The notes: generated by a model from the letters alone, not told the origin. A stretch of 64,000 nucleotides of DNA from Rosa chinensis (GCF_002994745.2 NC_037088.1:52729897-52793896); one strand, 5' to 3'; numbered from the stretch's first letter, positions 49,984-60,261 are shown. Numbers and translations are program-made.

Positions 49984-50842
49984 ATGAGGCACAATAGAAA
50001 GGAGAGAAACTCATATTATCTTTTGACTTTTGATTTGCAAACACAATAATAGATTGACTCAAGGATTGAAATTTCTCTGAAATTGCCGAAATTTCTGTAA
50101 TTTTGAAATACCAAAACGAAATTCATATGCTATATCATTTTCGTCAGAAGTTTCTCGAAATTTTCCATTCATTTCCTCGAAATTTTTAATTTTTGAAATA
50201 TCTACACTTAAATAGCATATATAAAAAATTCACACCGAAATTTTATGTGTAATCGACAATTAGTTTTACTTCATAGAGAAAATATTGTCTTTTGATTTCA
50301 TCTGCAATCAAATATTGTATGATACTAAATGAAAGCAGTCCAACCAGCTTGATTGAATCACATTGTAATAACTCTTATTATTGATACTTTATAGTGATTT
50401 TTTATATTTATTTTGTTGTTGTTTGCCTCAAAATCATCTCGGCCCAAATTAGAGGCCGAGAGACTTGCGTCCAATTGTTCTTCTGAATTACGCGAGCGTG
50501 CAAACTCGTGGCCAATTAGCTAAGTGAGATTTTGATTAATATTTGTGCTTGATCTGACTTCTTCAAGTGATTGTGGGCCGAGCAGTGAACTGCCTCAGCC
50601 ACTAGGTTTGTATACCTTAACAAGGACTTTCGGCGTTTTCATCGACCTTGTTGCTTCTTCTTTTTTTGTGATTTTTTTATATGTTGCGGAAAAATAAAAT
50701 GCGTGAAGTAAATGAGCAAGAAATTAAATATTTTAAAGAACAAATAACGTAAAAGGCTTAAAGGTAAAGTGCAAGAAGAAAAATTGCGGAATGTTTCTTA
50801 GATCTTTACTAGGCTAGAGCAAGAATGAAAAGATATTGTTGA
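49984..50842. other. Intergenic, no gene seen
   Basis: A/T-rich; includes a GAAATTTC-rich patch near 50070-50260. Nothing coding. Confidence 0.5.
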
Positions 50843-50850
50843 GAATTTTA

Positions 50851-51729
50851 TAGGGCTGGGCACCCAAAACCGAAGTCCCGGCCCGGTCCCGTCCTGAAAT
50901 TCGTCGATACGGGCCGGGATCAAAATCTGAAATTTACTGTTTGGGCTCATCCCGTGGAAACAGGCCTGGTACCGGTACTAGCCCAATTGATACCGGGTAG
51001 TCTTGTCCCGTCCCGTTTAAATTAATTAAATTAAATCTTTAATTTTTGACTTGGTTGTTATACTGCATTGCTACATAATTTGCATTACTGCATTCCTTCA
51101 TTCTAGTTTTTGACTTGGTTGTTATGCTGCATTACTGCATAATTTGCAATACTGCATTATCTGCAATACTGCATTTCTGCATTATCAGCATTCCTGCATT
51201 CCTGCATTACTGCATAATCTGCAATACTGCATTACAGCATAATCTGCATTACTGCATTCCTGCATTAATAAAATTCTTGCATTACTGCATTATTGCATAA
51301 TCTGCAATATTGCATTACTAAATTCCTGCATTACAGAATTCCAGCTTTTGTGTTGGTTGTTTGCAGTTTGTACATATTGTCCATCTACATTAGATCATTT
51401 CTTCTTGTCATTTTACATTGTTTGATTTGTTTTAAGGCAAAATTGAATGTGTAGACGTATAAGTTGTAGTTCTAGGAGGACATATGCATCTTGTAATGAT
51501 TGAAATATGGAAAATTTGGATAAGTGTTAAGTACTTGTGAGTGTGTGTATAGGGGGAAAAAAAAAAGGTCTGGGATCCCGAAATGGGCCCGGGCCCTACC
51601 CGATCCAGATCGGTTTCGGTACCTTCGGTACCAACTTTGAAAAAACCAAGTCCCGTCCCGAATCATATTTTCGGTATCGAGCTCAATATCACTCAATAAC
51701 CAGCCCGTCCTGGCCCGTGCCCACCCCTA
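50851..51729. mobile_element. Non-autonomous hAT-type element with internal minisatellite
   Basis: The termini TAGGGCTGGGCACCC and GGGC..GTGCCCACCCCTA are inverted repeats of the common hAT form. An exact 8-bp duplication GAATTTTA lies at 50843-50850 and 51730-51737. Subterminal regions are rich in CCCGTCCCG/GGGCCGGG words, as in hAT subterminal repeats. The centre is a CTGCATTA-type minisatellite. No transposase frame is present. Confidence 0.88.
51060..51350 (+). repeat. Minisatellite of TGCATTACTGCATAATC-type units
   Basis: Variants of TGCATTACTGCATAATCTGC and TGCATTCC repeat for about 290 bp inside the hAT-type element. The reading CIICNTALQHNLHYCIPA in one frame is only a consequence of the repeat. 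Confidence 0.85.
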
Positions 51730-51818
51730 GAATTTTATGTATTGAAATTGAGTTGTGTTAGTGGGGGACCACTTACAATGAAATAGAGGGTTGTATTTAT
51801 ACAATTACAGACACAAGC

Positions 51819-52548
51819 TTTTTTTTCTTTTTTTTTTGAGGAAGGATGTCAGTATGTATTCATATAACAGAACTATTGTGTACATAATGTGGCCATGAAG
51901 CCACTAATCTTGATGGGAACAAACCCATTCCAATTCATGTCAAAATCAGAAGCTAGAGTGAATTTGGCAGCTTTTAGCATCTTTACAAATATAGGAAAAA
52001 ACAGAACCTGGTAAAGTCTCCAAGCAGTCAAAGATATCATCATAAATCCTTCCCAAAACTGATGTATTCTCACTAGAAGAAGTAATAGCATTGACTGCCC
52101 CCTGACAATCTGATTCAAACATGACAGGAGAAAGGCCATACCTCGAAACCAACTGGCAAGCAGCCCTGCATGCCAAAGCTTTGACAGTCTCTGGTGTCAA
52201 CACATACCCGACCTTGGAGCACACACCTCCCACCACAGTTCCAGAACTATCCCGTAGAATTAGCCCAACACCGCCGGTGTGAGATAATTGATCAAAAGCA
52301 CCGTCACAGTTGGCTTTGAGCCATCCAATAGCTGGACACCATCACTGTTCCGCGGCCCTAAGTCTAGGGAATCTCGCTGCAGACTTCACTGACATATGCA
52401 GATGATGAAAAGAATTGACTTGGAATGCAAGTTGATTGAGAGATATATACTTACCAGACCAAAGGCGTCCATTCCTTGCCTTCCAGACAAACCACACCAA
52501 GATCAACAATAAGGAAACACCTTCCTTGGCCAATAACTTCAAGCACGT
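51819..52548 (-). pseudogene. LINE retrotransposon 3' fragment (RNase H-like domain)
   Basis: On the minus strand the segment runs from the end of a LINE RT region (LVWFVWKARNGRLWSGK at 52342-52542) into an RNase H-like domain. The domain shows CDGAFDQLSHTGGVGLILRD, ALACRAACQLVSRYGLSPVM, FESDCQGAVNAI and GRIYDDIFDCL. It ends with a 3' UTR and a poly(A) tail, seen as T-runs at 51819-51837. One stop and a frameshift break it. Its upstream end is cut at the start of the Athila LTR (52549). Confidence 0.8.
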
Positions 52549-52809
52549 TGATTATACGCATTTATATGCGTGTAATTATATCTAAAACACTAGAATTAAG
52601 CTAATCCTCATGTTAATTAATATATAATTAATCCATTTTTATTTATTTTGTAGAAAATAAGCGGAATTGCGGAAACGAGAGAAAATGGTGCAAAATTGGA
52701 GCAAATTGGAGTTTCCGACAAAAGGACGAAAAAGTCAACGCGGGTCAACCGTAGTCAACACCATAAATGGAGCGGAATCAAACCATCTCTGATAATGTGT
52801 GGAAGTGCA

Positions 52810-52917
52810 TTGAGGAAGAAGAGAAGAAAGAAAAAAATGGGGAAAAGAAAGAAAGATGAAGAAAAGAAGAAAGGAGAAAGAAAACAAAAGAAAACAAAAG
52901 AAAGAAAAAAAAAAGGG
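52810..52917 (+). repeat. Nearly pure purine tract
   Basis: About 108 bases of almost only A and G (GAAGAAGAGAAGAAAG...), with very few pyrimidines. It yields a spurious Lys-rich ORF. Confidence 0.85.
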
Positions 52918-53395
52918 GTAATTCCCGCATACCCAAAAATCCTTGGTATTTTTCCCAACTGCCCAACACTTTGGTATTTCACTATTGACAAAAGTCAAAG
53001 ACTAACAGGGATAGTTTTAACAAACAAATGCCATCTGTATCCTATGTTGACCTTAGATTCTTCTACCGTTCTATTCAGTCAAAAGGAAACAACAAAAAAC
53101 ATTAAAACAAAAACAAGACTAGCCTTCAACATGCCACATTTCGCCTAACGACTTCCTGTCTAAACGGCTACTCACAGGGCGGAATCACTGCTGCTTGTCC
53201 TAATTTTTCTGTTTTAAAACTGATTCTTTTGGCTGAACAGTAAAGCTTTAGAACTTTAGCTTTCCATGGGATGCATGCAATCGAATGTTCAAACTTTGAC
53301 ATAGTAAACTATGCATGATAAAGATGATTACAAAATGTAAAGATAATGACATAAACATTTTATAAATTAAAGAAGTGGGTGAACATCCATCTGAA

Positions 53396-53405
53396 TTTAT
53401 TTATT
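53396..53405 (-). terminator. Poly(A) signal of the pararetrovirus
   Basis: Minus-strand AATAAATAAA lies about 230 bases after the TATA box. This is the arrangement by which caulimovirid pregenomic RNA becomes terminally redundant: the signal is passed once near the 5' end and used after a full circle. Confidence 0.6.
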
Positions 53406-53633
53406 CAAATATACATATAAAACTTTAAACAATCAGAGCCTCATTCTCAGGTAAACAGCAAAAGCTGTTTAGCTATCCATAAGAATGAGAACAGTTACTT
53501 ACTTGTAATGGAAGCTCACTACTTCACACCTAGATAGGAAGGGAAGCACACTGCTATTCTACTACTTTTATTATCAGAGGAGTTTTTTTTTTGATCTAAA
53601 CTTCCAATGCCCTCTAAGAGAAGCTGAAGCTCC

Positions 53634-53642
53634 TTATATAGG
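53634..53642 (-). promoter_or_regulatory. Pregenomic RNA promoter (TATA box) of the pararetrovirus
   Basis: The minus strand reads CCCTATATAAGGAGC about 230 bases downstream of the ORF3 stop, close in form and place to the full-length transcript promoters of caulimovirids. The predicted start is about 30 bases further along the minus strand, near 53605. Confidence 0.65.
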
Positions 53643-53872
53643 GAGCGGAACTCAAACTAGAATTCAAAATACAAAAATGTACAGGACAACTCCGTGACTT
53701 CTGCTTTTCGTAGTGCTCCTGCTGGTGGAGGTCGGTCAGGGAAAAGCAAAAGGAAAAAGTGAAATGTTTTTCACTTAACCTTTTCTTTTTGAAAAGGAAA
53801 AAGCAAAAGTAGCTTTAGAAAAGTCTAAAGTTCTACAGTTGCTATTTTGGTGCTGATTCTTCACCTGTAGCT

Positions 53873-56800
53873 TCACATGTTCTCGTCCGTTTCAGAATGG
53901 TGGCCAAAGACAAAGGAGTTGTTGTCTGTCTGGGCCATGCGAGTTGTTGTTGCATTATCCTCGACGTCTGTATCAACATACATCTTGTAGTGGTTGTCAT
54001 TTTCAAGCTTTTCCACCCAACGCATGCATGCCATTGTCGAGTCTATCTCTTTTCTGGTTAGAGATAGGAATATATCGCTGCTGACTACGTCAGGATGATC
54101 GTAAGCAGTGATAATTGTCTTTTCTCCTGCTGCCAGGAATGTGTTGTTGATGTCTTCAGAGATGATCTTTTTGATGTAGTCAAGAGCCATGGCCTTCATC
54201 CAGGGAATGCTAGAATTTGGTTGGCCGTTGTATGCTACACAGGCTGGTTGAAGATATCTTCTTTGAATAATTCTCACATAATGATATGGAGGAATATATT
54301 CAACTTCACCATCTGTCTTCTGGATCCATTCAGGAGGTGTGGATCTGAACTTCAGACGAAGCATACAGTTGTCTTTTCTGATGTTCTTGACCGTGTTGAC
54401 AATAATAGGCGGCAAGCCTCTCAGATCATCATTAGTTTTAGTCCATAAATTATGGACAAAACCATTTTCAACAAGCCATAGCTTGTGTTCTTGAGGATGT
54501 TCACTCTGAACATTTACCAGGTATCTTCCAACATATGGTCCTGAGACAATAAAGAGGGTTGGAGGAACTAGGTTTTCAGGATTGTGCCTTCCTATCAGAT
54601 TATGGAATTCATACCAATCTGATTCATTGAGTGCTATGATAGGGACTCTAGCACTTTCTGGACTTTCAAGGAAGGATAGTTTTTCTTTCCTTACAGCACT
54701 CTGCTGTGTATGAAGCTCTTCACCTTGTGGTCTACCATTCTCGTAGAGTTCTTCAGCTAATGCAAACAGAGCTGGGAACATTAATCCACTGCTTCTTTCT
54801 TGAAAGGCAAATAAGAGATTATCCAGGATTGCCTTCTGGTGATACGCTAGTCTCCTGCCAGTTCTGAACACAGGAGTATCAAAAGTTCTTAATTCATAAT
54901 TAAAAACATTTATGACTCCACTAGGAGTTGGTCTGCTTTTTGGCAAAGCAGCAGCCGTCAACGGTCTTGATGTGCCTTTACCGTCTGCCGTTTGAGACGG
55001 GCTAGCCAATCCTTTACCCTGGGATTGATCAGTTGGAGCCAAGCCTTTTGAGCTTAGCAGAAACCTTTTAAGGATTTTCTCCTTGGTTTCTTTCGGATCT
55101 TCTTCAGATTCCTGTTCTTTCCCAGTCCTTCTGCTTCTGGGATTACGACCTTCGTCGTCTTCTCTTTGGCTGAACATTGCCAGTTCTCTGGTCAATGCGT
55201 CTGGAAGATAGTTCTTGTTTCCTGCAATTAATTCAACAGTATAATCATATTGGTTAAGAAACAATTGCCAGTTGGCTAATCTTCCTCTATCAGCAGCTTT
55301 GTCAAGTTTAAAATTTTTAAAATTCTTTACTCTAGCACAATCGGTGCGGACAGTAAAGGTTTTTCCCAGATAAGCTGGAGAGTTTAAAATTGTTTTCTTG
55401 ACAGCTAAAATTTCTTTTTCCCCTGTGGGATAATTCAGTTCTGCAGGGCTGAACTTGCCACTACAAAATTTGCAGATCTTTTCAATGTTAGTTCCAGGCG
55501 CTTTCGCCAGAACAACACCGGACCAGTAATTATCACTCGCATCTGTCTGGAGGATAATTTCATCATTCTCTTCTGGTTGTTGAAGAGGAGGGAGATTCTT
55601 GCAGAGGTTTTTTATCTGCTTCACGATCTTTTCATCGTCTTCTGTGAAGTTCCATTTCCTTTTGGAACTTGTCTTGGGAGATAACATTGCTGTTAACCCT
55701 GAGATTCTAGGGATGAAATCTCTCCCATAATTTATGACACCAAGGAATCTCTCTAGACTCTTAGCATCAGGAATTTTGTCTGGGAACTTCCAGATCTTTT
55801 CAAGGATGTGAGGTTGGAGCTTTATGACTCCATTCTTGATGTTTATTCCTAGGAAATCAACTTCATCGAGGATAAAGAAGATTTTCTTCTCACCTAGGAT
55901 AATTCCATGCTGGACTATCAGCTTTGCTACCTCGTGGAGGTGCTTCATGTGTTCTTCTCTGTTTTTGGAGAAGACCAAGATGTCATCTATGTAGACGACG
56001 CAGAACTCCGCTACATGCTTGAAGATGTTGTCCATCTTTCTTTGAAAGATTGAGGGAGCTTGCTTGAGACCAAAAGGCATTACTAGCCACTCGTAATGAC
56101 CTTGTGGTGTTCCAAATGCAGTGAGAGGTACACTCTCAGGATGCATCTTGACCTGCCAGAAACCCGACTTTGCATCGAATTTCGAAAAGACTTTAGCTCC
56201 TCTGAGCTGGTTGATCAGGACTCTGACTTGAGCGATCTGATATCCGTCTTTGACAGTCTTCTTATTGACATCTCTATAGTCAATAACCATTCTAGCTTTT
56301 CCTCTTAGATTCTCTGCATGATTTCTCACGTAGAATGCTGGAGCATGATGAGGGCTAGTGGAAGGTTGAATTAATCTCTTCTTCAGGAGATCTTCAATAT
56401 CACTTCTGAATTCTTTTTGATCTTCCTCTTTGTACTGAGGAATGGCTTTGACATGGCAGATAGCATTCATGTCATGCAATCTCAATTCACAGACCACTGG
56501 GTCTTTTTCCCAAAACTTCTGAGGATTTGTGTCCACATTCTGCTCGAGTAGTTTCTTGATTTTGTCAAGAGTGGGAGTTTGTTGAGACTCAAGCTTGTTC
56601 TGAAAGTGCTTGAGGTTGTGCTCGTGGATGAAACTAGCTTCTTCATCTTCACTAGCTTCTTCTTCTTCTGAAGATTCTTCAACAAGCAGTTCTTCTTGTT
56701 GTTTGATTTGGAGTATGGGTTGAAATTTGGGTTTGTAGGGGGTAAGATCACCACTATTCTGTTGCGATCTCTGATACTGAGTAGTAAAACCGGGACCGGT

Positions 56801-57610
56801 CACACTGAATGCATGTGGGAGGCGGTCAGCCCAGAACACCCGTTCTCCTTTTCTGAAGCCTATCGCTTCTTCATCCTGAATGAATCTTTGTTGGAGAATA
56901 AAATCATTGCCCAACAAGAAATCAGATCCTTGGCCTTCAGATTGCCAAACATTCTGGATGATAAATGTTCCTCCACCAATGGTGATATGAACATTTTTTG
57001 CTACTTTTTTCATGGTGAGATGGCTTCCATCGAATGTAACACCAGTAGCTGACTTTTTCTTGTCTTCGTTCCAGAGTTCTTCTGGAATTGCAAATCTCTT
57101 TGCAACAGTAAACCCTGATCCATTATCTACAAAAGCATGTAGATGATATTTCCTGTGATCAGGGAACTTGAGTCCGATCTCTATGTAGTTGCTGTATCTA
57201 CTTGTAGAGACGACTTTCGATTGGTGAGGCTCATTTTCTTGAGCTTGTTCCGTGGGAATGAATGGTTTACATTCTTCTGGAACATTTTCCTGAGTGGGTG
57301 ATTTGTCATCATCATCCCAATCTGTAGGAGTTATTTCCTTGCTGTCTGGATTACTGAACCAGGGGGGAGGATCATATCTGACTTTGTAATCAAACTTGCC
57401 GGAAGGTTGGCCAAGTAGATCCCATGTATCAGTATCCGCAGCTATCTCTTGTCTTTCTAAGAGATGAATATTTTCTGGTATTTCAACCAGTTCAATATCT
57501 TCATCGATTGTTTCTTCACCGATGATTTCTTCCTTTATTTCTGAGGAAGATGGTTGTTCCATAGTCGTTTCTTGGACTACAGTTGCTGCAACTTTCTTTG
57601 TTTGTTCCAT
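53873..57610 (-). CDS. Pararetrovirus ORF3: protease, reverse transcriptase, RNase H, C-terminal extension
   Basis: This protein would process the viral polyprotein and copy pregenomic RNA to DNA. The 1245-aa frame has no stops. In order: an acidic N-terminus; a retropepsin-like site FVDNGSG (Asp162), where Asn replaces the usual Thr/Ser; RT from about 400 with MVIDYRDVNKKT, FSKFDAKSGFWQVKMH, MPFGLKQAPSIFQ and catalytic YIDD (540-543); and RNase H with Asp690, Glu732, Asp757 and a final Asp near 804. After about residue 810 come 435 residues with no domain I recognise, including an FHNLIGRHNP segment and a YIPPYHYVRIIQRRYLQPA segment. The frame is open for 48 more codons upstream of the Met and overlaps the end of ORF2 by 28 bases. 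Whether the ATG at 57610 is the true start is therefore unsure. Confidence 0.85.
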   Translation of the reverse strand: MEQTKKVAATVVQETTMEQPSSSEIKEEIIGEETIDEDIELVEIPENIHLLERQEIAADTDTWDLLGQPSGKFDYKVRYDPPPWFSNPDSKEITPTDWDDDDKSPTQENVPEECKPFIPTEQAQENEPHQSKVVSTSRYSNYIEIGLKFPDHRKYHLHAFVDNGSGFTVAKRFAIPEELWNEDKKKSATGVTFDGSHLTMKKVAKNVHITIGGGTFIIQNVWQSEGQGSDFLLGNDFILQQRFIQDEEAIGFRKGERVFWADRLPHAFSVTGPGFTTQYQRSQQNSGDLTPYKPKFQPILQIKQQEELLVEESSEEEEASEDEEASFIHEHNLKHFQNKLESQQTPTLDKIKKLLEQNVDTNPQKFWEKDPVVCELRLHDMNAICHVKAIPQYKEEDQKEFRSDIEDLLKKRLIQPSTSPHHAPAFYVRNHAENLRGKARMVIDYRDVNKKTVKDGYQIAQVRVLINQLRGAKVFSKFDAKSGFWQVKMHPESVPLTAFGTPQGHYEWLVMPFGLKQAPSIFQRKMDNIFKHVAEFCVVYIDDILVFSKNREEHMKHLHEVAKLIVQHGIILGEKKIFFILDEVDFLGINIKNGVIKLQPHILEKIWKFPDKIPDAKSLERFLGVINYGRDFIPRISGLTAMLSPKTSSKRKWNFTEDDEKIVKQIKNLCKNLPPLQQPEENDEIILQTDASDNYWSGVVLAKAPGTNIEKICKFCSGKFSPAELNYPTGEKEILAVKKTILNSPAYLGKTFTVRTDCARVKNFKNFKLDKAADRGRLANWQLFLNQYDYTVELIAGNKNYLPDALTRELAMFSQREDDEGRNPRSRRTGKEQESEEDPKETKEKILKRFLLSSKGLAPTDQSQGKGLASPSQTADGKGTSRPLTAAALPKSRPTPSGVINVFNYELRTFDTPVFRTGRRLAYHQKAILDNLLFAFQERSSGLMFPALFALAEELYENGRPQGEELHTQQSAVRKEKLSFLESPESARVPIIALNESDWYEFHNLIGRHNPENLVPPTLFIVSGPYVGRYLVNVQSEHPQEHKLWLVENGFVHNLWTKTNDDLRGLPPIIVNTVKNIRKDNCMLRLKFRSTPPEWIQKTDGEVEYIPPYHYVRIIQRRYLQPACVAYNGQPNSSIPWMKAMALDYIKKIISEDINNTFLAAGEKTIITAYDHPDVVSSDIFLSLTRKEIDSTMACMRWVEKLENDNHYKMYVDTDVEDNATTTRMAQTDNNSFVFGHHSETDENM

Positions 57611-57726
57611 GGTTTCCTGGAACAGAGTTTCAACTTCTTTCGCTTTTTTCTCAGCAAAATACTCTTCATATTCTTGCTCAACCCATTGGCTGACAAGACC
57701 ATTCTTGGTTTTTCTTCTTGCTTCAG

Positions 57727-60261
57727 CTATGAAGCATTCTTTGTGATACGTCTTTTAGATTCTTCACAGAACATAGGGAGACCATTCTTCTCGTGACATA
57801 AGCAGTAGTCACAGACGAATGAACCAGGGTTGACCTGATAAGAAGACATGAAGGATTCTGTCTTGCTTTCTTCCCAGTTTTTGACTTTCAAAACGTTCAT
57901 TTGTCTGGATTCGAAGTACTCTACTTCAGAATCTATCTCAGACTCTTCTGATGAACTTTCTTCTTCTTCAGACCAGGCAGAATAGACTGACCTGTCGTCA
58001 TCTTCATCATCAGAATAGGCTATTTCGTAGCCTTTCATGTTTGCTACCTCTACTATTTGCTCATATTCTTCAAAGAGAGCTTTAGTAGATCTGTTACCCT
58101 TTTCCGGGCATTCATTGGCATAGTGCCCTTCAGCTTTACACAACCAACATCTGCAAGCTTTCTTGCTAGGTTGTTTATGCTGCTGAGTATTCTTCTTTTT
58201 CTTGAAGAATTTCTTTTTTGGATCTTCATCCTGTTGCTTCTTGTAATTGGAGCTTTTCTTGAATCTCCAATTCTTTCTCTGATTACTCTTTTTGAATTTT
58301 TTCGAGTAATATTTTTCTTTTTTCTTCTTTCTGTGGAATTTGGATTCATGACATCCCCAGTTTGTGGGCATATCCAGTATTCCGTAACAGAAATTTTCAA
58401 CTCCTTTGAGTTGCTTCTTAGCCATCTTAGCTCTAAGATTGGCTTTGCATTGCTCCTTCAGTAGTTGCCGGATTCTGTCGGCAATTCCTCCAACTGAAAA
58501 TCGTTCAATTGGTTTTTCAGCTATGCTTTCTCTCACAGCTGTTCTCCATGGTTCAGGGAGCTTTCTGTGCAACAGATTAACTAGATCAGTATTCTCTAGT
58601 TCACCAATTGTACAGTAATATTCCTGAAATTCATTCAGGTATTCTTCGAAATATCTCATGTCACAGATCTTGAGAGCATAGATATTCGACTTTGCCGTTT
58701 CTTTGGCTTTCTCACTCAGATTTGAGAGATCTCCACAGAATTGATCGTACAGGGGTACTGCAAAATCATACGGAGACTTTGAATTTTTTATCTCTTCAAG
58801 CCAGTCTCTTCCTCTGGTAGTTTCCTTGAAAGATAGGTAGTACTTTTTTGCTACTCCAGTGAGAGTAGTTTCATAGTACACCTGCAAATCTGGTGCTTCA
58901 AATTTTCCAAGGGTCAGTGCAGAAGCCATCATCAGGCTATCTACCCATTGGTCAATGGTTTTTCTTTTGTCTAGACTCTTGTCTAGATTCAACCAGATGC
59001 CATAGTTCGTGATCGGAACTCTTGGCAGATTGTCCTCGGGGACGAATCTTTGAGAATTTCTTTCTCCTTTTTTACCCGTGGGGGCTTTCTGAACTGGGAG
59101 TTTCATTTCCCTTGTTTCTTTTTTTATGAAAGTTCTGGAGCTTCCTCCTTCTTCCATTTCAACATCTTGGTAAGGAAAGACTTTTCTTGTCTTTCTGCAT
59201 TTGAATTCTTTCATTTCCTCGATTAGTTTTTCTAATCGTTCAGGACTTTCACAATTCTCAGCTTCTTTGTAAAGATCATAGAGCTTCTCAGCTCTGAGCA
59301 TATGGACTGGTCTGCATAGATCAGCTTCCAGATCTTCTTCTGATATTGGTTCTTCAACAGTGGGTTTTGTACCACTGACACCGGCTTCTCTGGTGCTGTA
59401 GCTTCTTCTCAGAAGACTGCTGTTTATCCTGATGTTTTCAGGACAGACATCACTTTTCCTGTGATCTTCAAAGTTGAGGCTGATTTCTCCAGTGCGTCTA
59501 CTCTCGTAGATCTTTGCTTTTGCTCGTTCCGGCAGCTTTTTTGGACCGGACAGTTTCCATTCAAGAGGAAAAGTTACTTCATTCCAAGCAACCTTATGAA
59601 TCTGCTGTGAATGGTTTTTCTGGCTGGTGAGGAATCCAGTAGTGAGACCAGGGATGTTGGAGATCCTTGTCTTTGGTTCCACTGTGGTGCTCATCAGTTT
59701 ATAGTACACTCTGTATACTATTGCCAATTCTTGCATTTCTTCTTTCATTGAGATCCCGTCTGTCTTGACTCTCAGTCTGAGGCAGTGGGCTGCATCTTTC
59801 AAGCTGGTTGAAAAGTTGGGGAAGCAGTTGAAATATGCTACTTGGTTGCATAGTGATGCTTCTAGAGTTCCCAACAGACTAGCTTGGAAGTCTGTCAATC
59901 TGTTGTCTTGTAGGACACATAGGACTGAACAGTTGATGCCTTCTCTTGCCAATAGTTTTATGCCGACTTGGACTGCTCCAATGTGCATAAATTGGTATTG
60001 CTTTGCTTGTGCTCTGGCAACTTCAGCAGGGGTGATCATCAAGAGATCTGTTTCTCCTGTTGTTGAGGGGGTTGTGAATTCAAGTATCTTGAAATGATGG
60101 CTGTCCATCAGGTCAAATGTTCCCCGTCGGTAGATCTGTTTGAAATCTAGCTTTGGAATTGAGGAGTTTTTTACCTCATGCTCGATTTCATTGTATTCAA
60201 ATTCTTCAGAATTTAGGAGTTGAACTCCTTTCTTTTTTCCAAAGATGCTTAACATCTTCAT
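57727..60261 (-). CDS. Pararetrovirus ORF2: movement protein and coat protein
   Basis: The 844-aa frame without stops starts with a 30K-type movement domain (about residues 30-215, with YQFMHIGAVQVGIKLL and NQVAYFNCFPNFSTSLKD), which would carry virions between cells through plasmodesmata. A charged linker follows, then a coat-protein region (about 430-640), a Lys-rich block, and a CCHC nucleic-acid-binding knuckle CWLCKAEGHYANEC near residue 710. The C-terminus is acidic and ends with an extra Cys-rich motif (CDYCLCHEKNG). The start codon overlaps the ORF1 stop as ATGA (60261-60258). In related genera these domains are joined to the polymerase in one long frame. Confidence 0.85.
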   Translation of the reverse strand: MKMLSIFGKKKGVQLLNSEEFEYNEIEHEVKNSSIPKLDFKQIYRRGTFDLMDSHHFKILEFTTPSTTGETDLLMITPAEVARAQAKQYQFMHIGAVQVGIKLLAREGINCSVLCVLQDNRLTDFQASLLGTLEASLCNQVAYFNCFPNFSTSLKDAAHCLRLRVKTDGISMKEEMQELAIVYRVYYKLMSTTVEPKTRISNIPGLTTGFLTSQKNHSQQIHKVAWNEVTFPLEWKLSGPKKLPERAKAKIYESRRTGEISLNFEDHRKSDVCPENIRINSSLLRRSYSTREAGVSGTKPTVEEPISEEDLEADLCRPVHMLRAEKLYDLYKEAENCESPERLEKLIEEMKEFKCRKTRKVFPYQDVEMEEGGSSRTFIKKETREMKLPVQKAPTGKKGERNSQRFVPEDNLPRVPITNYGIWLNLDKSLDKRKTIDQWVDSLMMASALTLGKFEAPDLQVYYETTLTGVAKKYYLSFKETTRGRDWLEEIKNSKSPYDFAVPLYDQFCGDLSNLSEKAKETAKSNIYALKICDMRYFEEYLNEFQEYYCTIGELENTDLVNLLHRKLPEPWRTAVRESIAEKPIERFSVGGIADRIRQLLKEQCKANLRAKMAKKQLKGVENFCYGILDMPTNWGCHESKFHRKKKKEKYYSKKFKKSNQRKNWRFKKSSNYKKQQDEDPKKKFFKKKKNTQQHKQPSKKACRCWLCKAEGHYANECPEKGNRSTKALFEEYEQIVEVANMKGYEIAYSDDEDDDRSVYSAWSEEEESSSEESEIDSEVEYFESRQMNVLKVKNWEESKTESFMSSYQVNPGSFVCDYCLCHEKNGLPMFCEESKRRITKNAS

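Noticed and set aside
52696..53148. 150-aa Lys/Arg-rich plus-strand ORF
   Set aside because: The basic stretch comes from the purine tract. There is no domain, and it spans the proposed LTR/virus junction.
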